DNA from: CAZXCK01 sp964639225
GTDB lineage: Bacteria; Chloroflexota; Anaerolineae; Aggregatilineales; Phototrophicaceae
Assembly (NCBI GenBank): GCA_964639225.1
Contig: CAZXCK010000130.1
Coordinates: 1-11,761 of the forward strand
Direction of reading: 5' to 3'
DNA length: 11,761 nucleotides
Every line of letters begins with the position of its first letter. Within the stretch, counting starts at the first letter, position 1. The position numbers were made by a program, and so were the translations under genes. Shown piece after piece: positions 1 to 6,412 of the stretch. A model generated the notes under the pieces. That model saw only the letters and a program-made list of their open reading frames with translations, was not told the DNA's origin and ran no database searches.

Positions 1-290
1 GCCAGCTGGCCCTCTTTACGCTGTCTGCGCCAGGTGTTCAGGTTGGATGAATACAAGCCTTCACGACGAAGCAAGGCGCCGATCTGGCCGGGTTCATTAC
101 ACGCATCGGCTTCTTCCAAGATTCGAAGCTTGTACTGGGCGGTGAATTTCCGACGCGGTTTCATCTCCACGACCTCCGGATCGGGAGGGTTCAGGTTCGC
201 GCCCAACGGGGTAACTCCAGTCGTCCTACGGACTCCTTCCGTTACCCCGTTGACTGTGCTCGATACTCTTTCATCTGTTGGTACCATCAT
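1..290 (-). CDS. IS3-family transposase OrfA, N-terminal part (runs off the left edge)
   Basis: This frame reads leftwards from ATG at 290 and is still open at base 1, so about 96 codons are visible. The protein carries KPRRKFTAQYKLRILEEAD followed by CNEPGQIGALLRREGLYSS and LNTWRRQRKEGQL. This is the helix-turn-helix DNA-binding region typical of IS3-family OrfA, the protein that recognises the element ends and is fused to OrfB by frameshifting in the family. The first ATG of an ATG-ATG pair (285-290) is chosen because AGGAG lies 7 nt upstream on the minus strand (298-302). A start at 164 would drop a poorly conserved 42-residue lead but lacks such a site. OrfB would lie beyond the left edge, so whether the element is intact cannot be judged. 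It points away from the polysaccharide cluster. Confidence 0.85.
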   Translation of the reverse strand, partial: MMVPTDERVSSTVNGVTEGVRRTTGVTPLGANLNPPDPEVVEMKPRRKFTAQYKLRILEEADACNEPGQIGALLRREGLYSSNLNTWRRQRKEGQL

Positions 291-299
291 ATTTTGTCT

Positions 300-334
300 C
301 CTACCCGCCCCACACTAATTTTTCAAGGGGTAGG
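300..334 (-). promoter_or_regulatory. Leader hairpin of the IS3 element overlapping the OrfA ribosome binding site
   Basis: CCTACCC at 300-306 and GGGTAGG at 328-334 are perfect 7-bp reverse complements separated by 21 nt. On the minus strand the hairpin would form in the OrfA mRNA leader, and its 3' arm would occupy part of the AGGAG ribosome binding site (298-302). In several IS elements such end-proximal hairpins block translation from transcripts that enter from outside. That role is inferred here; only the inverted repeat and the overlap are seen. Confidence 0.4.
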
Positions 335-375
335 TGTCTCAATTACATTGGCACAGAGGGGACACGGGTAAATGT

Positions 376-755
376 GAAACACATACATTTTATTCCGATA
401 TTGAACGGAGAAAAGAGGATGTTGTCAATCTCTGGAAAACAGACAATTATGAAAGCTTCATTTTCCATAAAATTTTCAATAGAAAATCTTATTTTGCCTT
501 GCAATATGAAGATTTTGCCAACTATCCAGAAAAAATGCTACGTCGGTTGTTGGCTTTTATAGGGCTGGAGTATGAACCGGAGATGCTTGATTTAAGCAGA
601 TATGAAAACCATATGGTTTCAGGAAATGCCTCAAGAATTAATGCTGAAAGAATATTGCCTCCTTTTAACAGCTGGAAAAAAAACTGTCTCAAGAAGAGCT
701 GACTTATTTTGACAAAAAGGGCGGCTGGCTGAATCATAAACTTGGATACCATTGA
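376..755 (+). pseudogene. Truncated and frameshifted sulfotransferase (C-terminal third)
   Basis: The frame reads ERRKEDVVNLWK, then FALQYEDFANYPEKMLRRLL, AFIGLEYEPEML and NHMVSGNASR. This matches the C-terminal part of bacterial PAPS-dependent carbohydrate sulfotransferases, including the YED segment and a late substrate/PAPS-binding region. Such proteins usually have about 250-320 residues. The N-terminal PAPS-binding loop is missing, because IS3 sequence lies directly upstream. The exact left junction cannot be fixed; homology becomes convincing at about 376. After SWKK the frame ends early at 700-702. Reading one base back at the A8 tract (676-683) gives LSQEELTYFDKKGGWLN and HKLGYH, the expected family C-terminus, ending at TGA 753-755. 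A one-base indel therefore broke the gene, unless the tract is a sequencing error. The restored stop overlaps the next start (TGATG), so it was once the upstream operon partner of the GT2 gene. Confidence 0.75.
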
Positions 756-2551
756 TGGATAAAAAAGTTATTGTTCTGATTCTCAGCTTCAACGGCAAGC
801 ATTTACTGAATGACAGTGTATCCTCTTACCTGGCCAACGATTATCCCAACTTCGAGTTGATTGTCATAGATAATGGCTCCACCGACGCTACCAGGGACTA
901 TGTCCAGGAAAAGTGGCCTGAAGTCCGAGTGTTGCGGACGGAAAAAAATCTAGGATACAGCGGGGGATTCAATTTTGGGCTGCATTTCGCCTTCAAAGAA
1001 CAGCAGGCTGATTATGTGTTGATAACCAATAATGATGTGAAGGCTGATAAAGGCGTCATCAGCGCACTGGTCAAGGTAGCCGATATGGATCCAATGATCG
1101 GATTTGTAACCGGAAAGGTGTATTTCTATGATCAACCGGATACCATTCAGACCGTTGGTTATTATGAAGATACATTGCGATGGGTCGGGGGTCATATCGG
1201 ACATGGTGAAATAGACCAGGGACAATATGAAAACATCACTGAAAGAAGTTTCAGTGATGATATTTTTATGCTGGCAAAAAGATCGGTATATTCTGCTACC
1301 AAAGGATATGATACGGAATTCCAATTTCAGGCTGAACAGTTTGACTGGCAGATAAGGGCAAAAAAATCAGGTTTCAAGATTTATTATACCCCGTTTGCAA
1401 AAATATGGCATAAAGAAAGCATGACAATCGGTAGGACCTCCCCTTTTAAGACATATTATGATGTACGAAATTCCCTGGTCGTAAGGTTAAAACACCGTGA
1501 AATCGAATATTTAAAAAAATATGTGCCTTGGTACCTTAAAAATTCTGTATTGATGCCAGTCATAAAAAATTTCATTAAAGGCCGTTTTTCGTACGCTAAA
1601 AGTATTATTTTCGGTTTTTGTTCGGCCTGTTTATGGTGGTTGGCGAATTATAAAATATTTATTAATAAATTTAATTCAACCCGTCTTTTGTATTCACGTG
1701 TTAGATTAAAAATACGCAGACTGTTCATTTCAGATAAAACATATGTCATAAAGAAATTTAAAAACAATTTTGGTAGAAAACCAGACCTTGACTTCCCGAA
1801 AACCTATAATGAGCATATTTCAAAAATATTGTTGACATACAATGATCCTGTAGCGGTCTCATGTGTTGACAAACTGCTGGTCCGGGAATATGTAAAAAAA
1901 CGAATCGGCAATCACATATTAAATGACCTATATGGAGTATATTACAAAGTAGAAGAGGTCAAACAGGCTCTGCCTGGATTGCCTGATTCTTTTGTTTTAA
2001 AAGCCAAACATGGATGCGCATGGAATTATGTTTGCAAAAACAAAAAAGATATAAAATGGAACAAACTTAAAATGAATTTAAACCATTGGCTTAAGAGTAA
2101 CTTTTATTATGCCCAGAGGGAAAAGGTCTACAAAGATCTGAAACCAGGCATTGTTTGTGAAAAATACCTTGAAGATGAAACCGGTGGTTTAATGGATTAT
2201 AAAATCCATTGTTTTCATGGTAAGCCGGAATTCATTAATGTCATTGTAGACAGGTTTGTTGAAATGAAGCTGAATACTTATGATACTGATTGGAATTTCA
2301 TAAACATCAGCTTCAGCAAACATTATCCAAATGACATAAATCTGGTAATTAAAAGTCCTGATAAGCTGGGTGAATTACTGAAATACAGCAGAATACTGTC
2401 TCAGGATTTTCCTTATGTCCGGTGTGACTTTTATATCGTTAGCAATCATATCATTTTTGGTGAATTGACATTTACCCCTGGTAATGGCACTTATTCTTTT
2501 TCTGAAGAAGAGGATTTGTTATTAGGGGATTTTTTCAATGAAAAACGTTAA
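755..2551 (+). CDS. GT2 glycosyltransferase fused to a TupA-like ATP-grasp domain
   Basis: Predicted 598-residue, two-domain protein. Residues 4-250 form a GT-A fold GT2 glycosyltransferase of the rhamnosyltransferase type: VIVLILSFNG at 5-14, nucleotide-binding DNGSTD at 39-44, a TNND metal-site variant at 91-94, a catalytic-region EQFDW at 194-198, and WHKE at 218-221. A hydrophobic stretch (about 283-297) suggests membrane association. Residues 330-592 match TupA-like ATP-grasp proteins: FPKTYNE at 347-353, VDKLLVREYV at 371-380, FVLKAKHG at 413-420, CEKYLEDE at 468-475, DYKIHCFHGKP at 481-491 and the metal-site segment FGELTFTPGNG at 568-578. ATP-grasp enzymes activate carboxylates as acyl phosphates and join them to amines. 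TupA itself is tied to teichuronopeptide, a polyglutamate-polyglucuronate wall polymer. The fusion could add a sugar and amidate it, which is inferred. ATG 755 is preferred over TTG 752 because it overlaps the sulfotransferase stop. No strong Shine-Dalgarno is visible, consistent with coupled translation. Confidence 0.88.
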   Translation: MDKKVIVLILSFNGKHLLNDSVSSYLANDYPNFELIVIDNGSTDATRDYVQEKWPEVRVLRTEKNLGYSGGFNFGLHFAFKEQQADYVLITNNDVKADKGVISALVKVADMDPMIGFVTGKVYFYDQPDTIQTVGYYEDTLRWVGGHIGHGEIDQGQYENITERSFSDDIFMLAKRSVYSATKGYDTEFQFQAEQFDWQIRAKKSGFKIYYTPFAKIWHKESMTIGRTSPFKTYYDVRNSLVVRLKHREIEYLKKYVPWYLKNSVLMPVIKNFIKGRFSYAKSIIFGFCSACLWWLANYKIFINKFNSTRLLYSRVRLKIRRLFISDKTYVIKKFKNNFGRKPDLDFPKTYNEHISKILLTYNDPVAVSCVDKLLVREYVKKRIGNHILNDLYGVYYKVEEVKQALPGLPDSFVLKAKHGCAWNYVCKNKKDIKWNKLKMNLNHWLKSNFYYAQREKVYKDLKPGIVCEKYLEDETGGLMDYKIHCFHGKPEFINVIVDRFVEMKLNTYDTDWNFINISFSKHYPNDINLVIKSPDKLGELLKYSRILSQDFPYVRCDFYIVSNHIIFGELTFTPGNGTYSFSEEEDLLLGDFFNEKR

Positions 2552-2560
2552 AAACAGATT

Positions 2561-3862
2561 ATGAAAATAAGCATATTTGGACTTGGCTATGTCGGCTGCG
2601 TGGGAATGGGGTGTCTGGCGCAAAACGGGCATTCTGTTATAGGTGTGGATGTTCAACCCTTGAAGGTGGACCTCATCAACCAGGGCCGGGCTACCATTGT
2701 AGAAAAGGATATTGACAGGATCATCAAGGCCCAGTTTCAGGCAAAACGAATTCGTGCCACGAACGATTACACGGAAGCTGTTTCAGTATCAGATGTATCC
2801 ATCATCTGTGTAGGAACCCCATCCTCGGAAAAAGGCCATCTGAACCTGGAGTATATTTTTCAGTCCGCCCACCAGATTGGCCTGGCATTGAAAGATAAAG
2901 ACGGGTTCCATGTAATCGCCATCCGATCGACCGTGTTGCCTGGGACTAATCTTCAGGTGGGGCAGATTATTGAAGAGATTTCCGGCAGGCAGCGAAACAA
3001 AAATTTTTCCGTAGTTTCCAATCCGGAATTTTTAAGGGAAGGAACGGCAGTCCATGATTATTTCAACCCCCCATTGACCGTCCTGGGTGGAGACAGCCCC
3101 CAGGCCATGGATGTCATGGAAGCACTGTATGCCGGAATCAACGGGCCGGTGGAGCGCGTGGGCATCAATGTAGCTGAGATGATCAAATATGTGAACAATT
3201 CTTTTCATGCGCTCAAAGTTACCTTTGCCAATGAAGTGGGCAATATCTGCAAGGAGCTTGACGTCGATTCCCATGAACTGATGAGGATTTTCTGCATGGA
3301 CCGGCGACTCAATATATCCCCCTATTACCTTACTCCTGGGTTTGCCTACGGAGGCAGCTGCCTGCCTAAGGATCTAAAGGCTCTAAACACCCTGGCCCAT
3401 GACCTTTACCTGGATACCCCGGTAATCCGGGCCATCGATCCCAGTAATGAACAGCACAAGGACCGGGCATTCACTCTCATAGAGAAAACCGGAAAAAGCA
3501 GGATTGCTGTTCTCGGTCTGAGTTTCAAGGCGGGAACCGATGACCTGCGCAATAGCCCCATCGTGGATGTAATCGAAAAGCTCAAAGGTAAGGGGTATGA
3601 GGTGAAAGTTTTTGATGAGAACGTTGCCCTTTCCCGACTGGTGGGCCGGAACAAAAGCTTTATCGAGAAGAGGTTGCCGCACCTGTGTGAATTGATGACC
3701 GATAATCTGAAAGATATGATCCGATGGGCCGAGGTGGTGGTCATCAACAACCGGCATACGACGGTCGAACACCTTGCAGGCGTGCAGGATAAACAAATTA
3801 TTGACTTGGTTCGGATCAGGGACCTGGAAGCACACGAGGGGTATGATGGCATCTGCTGGTAA
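2561..3862 (+). CDS. algD: AlgD-like GDP-mannose/UDP-sugar 6-dehydrogenase
   Basis: This 433-residue protein of the UDP-glucose/GDP-mannose dehydrogenase family oxidises a nucleotide sugar at C6 to the uronic acid with two NAD+ in the cytoplasm. The N-terminal Rossmann fold has GLGYVG at 7-12, VGTPS at 84-88 and RSTVLPGT at 122-129. NPEFLREG at 154-161 and AEMIKY at 205-210 line the active site. The catalytic cysteine is C267 in GGSCLPKD (264-271), and the C-terminal domain has LGLSFKAGTDDLRNSP. Length, the LNLEYI segment, FANEVGNI and the final DGICW resemble Pseudomonas AlgD (GDP-mannose to GDP-mannuronate) more than Ugd. The substrate is a family inference, and UDP-glucose or another UDP-hexose remains possible. 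It starts 9 nt after the GT2-TupA gene without a clear Shine-Dalgarno, and its 3' end overlaps the next gene. It supplies the acidic sugar whose carboxylate the neighbouring ligase-type domains could modify. Confidence 0.9.
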   Translation: MKISIFGLGYVGCVGMGCLAQNGHSVIGVDVQPLKVDLINQGRATIVEKDIDRIIKAQFQAKRIRATNDYTEAVSVSDVSIICVGTPSSEKGHLNLEYIFQSAHQIGLALKDKDGFHVIAIRSTVLPGTNLQVGQIIEEISGRQRNKNFSVVSNPEFLREGTAVHDYFNPPLTVLGGDSPQAMDVMEALYAGINGPVERVGINVAEMIKYVNNSFHALKVTFANEVGNICKELDVDSHELMRIFCMDRRLNISPYYLTPGFAYGGSCLPKDLKALNTLAHDLYLDTPVIRAIDPSNEQHKDRAFTLIEKTGKSRIAVLGLSFKAGTDDLRNSPIVDVIEKLKGKGYEVKVFDENVALSRLVGRNKSFIEKRLPHLCELMTDNLKDMIRWAEVVVINNRHTTVEHLAGVQDKQIIDLVRIRDLEAHEGYDGICW

Positions 3863-5033
3863 TCGGAAAGTGCTGATGCTGGCCTTCGGGCATCCAGAGA
3901 ATGTTCTGTCTCTGTGTAAGGCTGTCAGCCGTGAACTTTATATCGAACTTGTCTTTTTAGTGGCAAAGGACCGATTCCGGCAAGGTATAATGGATTGTGA
4001 TATATCCACTATGCCTTATGGCCTCAATTGTTACGAAGTCTCCAACAAATATCTGTCCGAAGAAGTTAAGCGTTTTGTTGATTCTTCATTCGGCATCCGC
4101 TTTATCCGCACCCCTTCAAAAAGCATTCTTCGAAACAGAGGATTGACTAATTTCAGAGTTATGGCAAAGGCCGCCAGAAATTTGAACAAAGAGGGTTATG
4201 ATGTTGTTCATTTTAATGGTTCGTCCTGGCTTACCGCATATTTCAGGTTGTTTTTGAACGGAAAGAAACGAAACATCTGGACCATCCATGACTACAAACC
4301 ACATAGTGGAGAAGGAAATGCTACTGCCCAGCTGCTACGTCGGCTAGGCATGCTGAGAAGTTTTGAATATATACAACATTACAGCTGGCTGAAGGATCGT
4401 TTCATTGAGCGTTTCAATATCGCTTCAAGAAAAGTGCATCATGTTTATTCCGGCCCTTTCGATATTTTCAAACACTTTAAGCCGAGGCCGATGCCTGTGC
4501 CTGATGAGTATATCCTGTTTTTTGGGCGTATTTCGCCATATAAGGGTATAGACCTTCTGGTCAACGCTTTTTTGAGGCTTAAAGAAAAGCAACCTGAACT
4601 TCCGGTGAAACTTTGCATAGCAGGTGATGGCAAATTATGGTTTGACGAGCATTTAATGGCCCGCTCTGATATTTTTTTTCTCAATCGCTATATTAATACC
4701 GGCGAGTTGAACTATTTGATTCAGAATTGCCGATTTGTTGTTTTACCTTATACTGATTCCACGCACAGCGCGGTGGTAATGACATCATACGTATTTTACA
4801 AACCAGTCATTGCTTCGGATGTCGGTGGCCTGCACGAAGTTATCATAGACGGTGAAACCGGCTACCTTGTACCCCCAAATGATATTGATGCGATGGTAAG
4901 TGCCATGCAACAACTGATCGTTGACAAGCAATGTCTTCATAGATTTGAAAAGGCTATTCGCAAATTTGTAACTAAAGGTCCTGTCAGCTGGGATGGGATC
5001 GCCAAAAAAATGAAGTCCATCTATCTTCATTAG
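3846..5033 (+). CDS. GT4-family glycosyltransferase
   Basis: Predicted 395-residue cytoplasmic or peripheral-membrane GT-B fold retaining glycosyltransferase. The N-terminal acceptor half includes VVHFNGSSW (120-128) and IWTIHDYKPH (144-153). The C-terminal donor half begins ILFFGRISPYKGIDLL (223-238), followed by LCIAGDG (256-262), VVLPYTDS (298-305), KPVIASDVGGLHEVI (319-333) and GETGYLVPPND (336-346). These are Glycos_transf_1 motifs. The usual E-x7-E pair is altered: the first position falls in DSTHSAVV, as in some capsule GT4 enzymes. An upstream in-frame start at 3774 is rejected because it lies deep inside algD. GAGGGG (3836-3841) precedes adjacent ATGs at 3843 and 3846, and the second has better spacing. 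The gene overlaps algD by 17 nt, so coupled translation is likely. The sugar transferred cannot be read from the sequence. Confidence 0.88.
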   Translation: MASAGNRKVLMLAFGHPENVLSLCKAVSRELYIELVFLVAKDRFRQGIMDCDISTMPYGLNCYEVSNKYLSEEVKRFVDSSFGIRFIRTPSKSILRNRGLTNFRVMAKAARNLNKEGYDVVHFNGSSWLTAYFRLFLNGKKRNIWTIHDYKPHSGEGNATAQLLRRLGMLRSFEYIQHYSWLKDRFIERFNIASRKVHHVYSGPFDIFKHFKPRPMPVPDEYILFFGRISPYKGIDLLVNAFLRLKEKQPELPVKLCIAGDGKLWFDEHLMARSDIFFLNRYINTGELNYLIQNCRFVVLPYTDSTHSAVVMTSYVFYKPVIASDVGGLHEVIIDGETGYLVPPNDIDAMVSAMQQLIVDKQCLHRFEKAIRKFVTKGPVSWDGIAKKMKSIYLH

Positions 5034-5048
5034 AATGAAAAATATGCA

Positions 5049-6170
5049 ATGAAAATAATGATCCTTGTTAGTGCACTTGTTCCTGGAGGTGCCGAGCGCC
5101 AAGCAGTTCAGGATGCAAATATTCTATTTGAAATAGGCCATGAGATATTTCTCTGTTATGGTTTAGACGGCCCCCTGAAACAGCAGCTTGTTTCCGGAGT
5201 CAAACTGATTGATCTCCAGACAGGATCGCAGCCAGAGGCCATCCCAAGGATGGCCGGATTCATCAGAGCCACATCACAGCTCAAGGCGATACCAAGATTG
5301 GCTAGATTCATCAGGGCAAAAAATATTGATCTTGTCATGTCTCACATGTTCGGAGCCAACAAAGTGGCTTCGGCAGCATGTTTCTTAACCGGCAGGAAAA
5401 ATATTGTTTTTGAGCACGGTCTGGGCCTCTGGCGCAAATGGTATCATCTAATGCTGGTCAGGCTTGTAGCCAGACAGGCAATATCAATTGTAACATGCTC
5501 GGATGCCAGCAGAAGGATTCGTACAGAAAGGGACAGGGTCCCTCTGGATAAAGTACGGGTTATGCACAACTCTTTTGCTGTGCCTGATATGAACATAGAA
5601 AATGAAAATGGGCTGAGTGATCACGAAATCGGTATTTTCAGAATAGGTTTTGCAGGCCGTTTCGATAAGGTTAAACAATTGCATCTTCTAATTGATGTTG
5701 CTTTGCACCTGCTTAATAAAACAAACGAATTTCAATTCATACTACTGGGGGACGGAGAAGAAAAGAGTGTTATGGAAAATCTCGTCCGAAAAATTGGATT
5801 GACAAAACATTTTCAGTTTAAGGGATATGTATCAAATCCCATTTCATATTTAATACATATGGATTGTTTTGTCCTACCTTCCAAGCGGGAGGATTTTTCC
5901 CTCTCCCTGCTCGAAGCCTCTTACTGCAGGCTTCCCTGTATTGCTTTTGATGTCGGAGGCAACAGGGAGATTATTTTGAACGGCAGCACCGGGTGGCTGA
6001 TAAAGCCGTATGATGTCCCTGCTATGGCGGAAAGAATTTTACAACTGACACATAATTCGAACCAGTTAAAAGAAATGAAAGCAGCTGCAAAAATCAGAGC
6101 GCAAGCCCTTTTTTCCCAGAAGCAGCGCGGACGGAAACTGATGGGGCTGATTCAGGAAACAGCCAACTGA
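5049..6170 (+). CDS. GT4-family glycosyltransferase with a duplicated internal segment
   Basis: Predicted 373-residue GT-B fold glycosyltransferase. ALVPGGAERQ (9-18) is the N-terminal glycine-rich loop of GT4 enzymes, and LVMSHMFGANKV (95-106) and FEHG (121-124) belong to the acceptor domain. The donor domain has IGFAGRFDKVKQLHLLI (199-215), FILLGDGEE (230-238) and FVLPSKREDFSLSLLEA (274-290), which contains the catalytic E281-x7-E289 pair, then FDVGGNREII (300-309) and GSTGWLI (312-318). It follows the first GT4 gene by 15 nt with no clear Shine-Dalgarno. An ATG at 5044 is out of frame. Residues 63-94 hold two diverged copies of a 16-residue segment, where most relatives have one helix before the acceptor-domain strand. 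Together with the GT2 domain and the other GT4 it gives three transferases for the repeat unit. Donor and acceptor are unknown. Confidence 0.88.
   Translation: MKIMILVSALVPGGAERQAVQDANILFEIGHEIFLCYGLDGPLKQQLVSGVKLIDLQTGSQPEAIPRMAGFIRATSQLKAIPRLARFIRAKNIDLVMSHMFGANKVASAACFLTGRKNIVFEHGLGLWRKWYHLMLVRLVARQAISIVTCSDASRRIRTERDRVPLDKVRVMHNSFAVPDMNIENENGLSDHEIGIFRIGFAGRFDKVKQLHLLIDVALHLLNKTNEFQFILLGDGEEKSVMENLVRKIGLTKHFQFKGYVSNPISYLIHMDCFVLPSKREDFSLSLLEASYCRLPCIAFDVGGNREIILNGSTGWLIKPYDVPAMAERILQLTHNSNQLKEMKAAAKIRAQALFSQKQRGRKLMGLIQETAN
5235..5330 (+). repeat. Diverged 48-nt in-frame tandem duplication inside the second GT4 gene
   Basis: Units 5235-5282 and 5283-5330 encode EAIPRMAGFIRATSQL and KAIPRLARFIRAKNID. 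Over the first 12 codons, 27 of 36 bases and 9 of 12 residues agree. Six of the nine base differences are synonymous. The pattern suggests an old in-frame duplication kept under protein-level constraint, lengthening a helix of the acceptor domain. Confidence 0.7.
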
Positions 6171-6412
6171 GAGATTGATTAGTGACATTGCCAGAAGGAT
6201 TTTAAAGAACAACTATGATCGAGTCGTAAAAAGCCGAGACCTCGAGATTTGCCTCTAACAATTCCAGTGACTTAAGCGTAGCCAACAGGCGGTCGAGCGG
6301 GTTTTTGCGAGACCGTCAACTATACTCTTAATATGTTCGATTTCTGTCAGCAAATGGAATTCATCGCACCCCAATTTATAATAAAAACTTAATGACTTTT
6401 GATTAGAAACAA
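6171..6412. other. 242-nt intergenic gap splitting the cluster
   Basis: No gene is supported here; all frames are short and broken by stops. The centre (about 6220-6320) is richer in G+C than its surroundings and looks like foreign sequence or a gene relic. It contains a weak hairpin, CGGTC at 6290-6294 with GACCG at 6311-6315 around TTTTTGCGA, which is too short and lacks a U-tract for a confident terminator. The gap separates the dehydrogenase/glycosyltransferase block from the deacetylase and AsnB-like genes, so it may mark an operon boundary or an old insertion scar. Confidence 0.5.
6354..6382 (+). promoter_or_regulatory. Possible sigma70-type promoter for the deacetylase gene
   Basis: A perfect TATAAT (6377-6382) lies 30 nt before the ATG at 6413. 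At 17-nt spacing the -35 position holds TGGAAT (6354-6359), a poor match to TTGACA. The -10 hexamer is good but could be chance in A+T-rich DNA. A promoter is plausible because the gene follows a 242-nt gap. Confidence 0.3.

Noticed and set aside
3774..3845. Upstream in-frame start for the first GT4 gene
   Set aside because: It would extend the protein 24 residues into algD coding sequence without homology, whereas the ATG pair at 3843/3846 has a ribosome binding site.
3383..3852. Two long minus-strand open frames opposite the dehydrogenase gene
   Set aside because: They are antisense shadows of a strongly conserved AlgD-like gene and show no recognisable motif or ribosome binding site.
6290..6315. 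CGGTC/GACCG hairpin as a rho-independent terminator
   Set aside because: The stem is only 5 bp, the T-run is in the loop rather than after the stem, and no U-tract follows.
6305..6326. TTGCGA and TATACT as a promoter pair
   Set aside because: Spacing is only 10 nt, too short for a sigma70 promoter.
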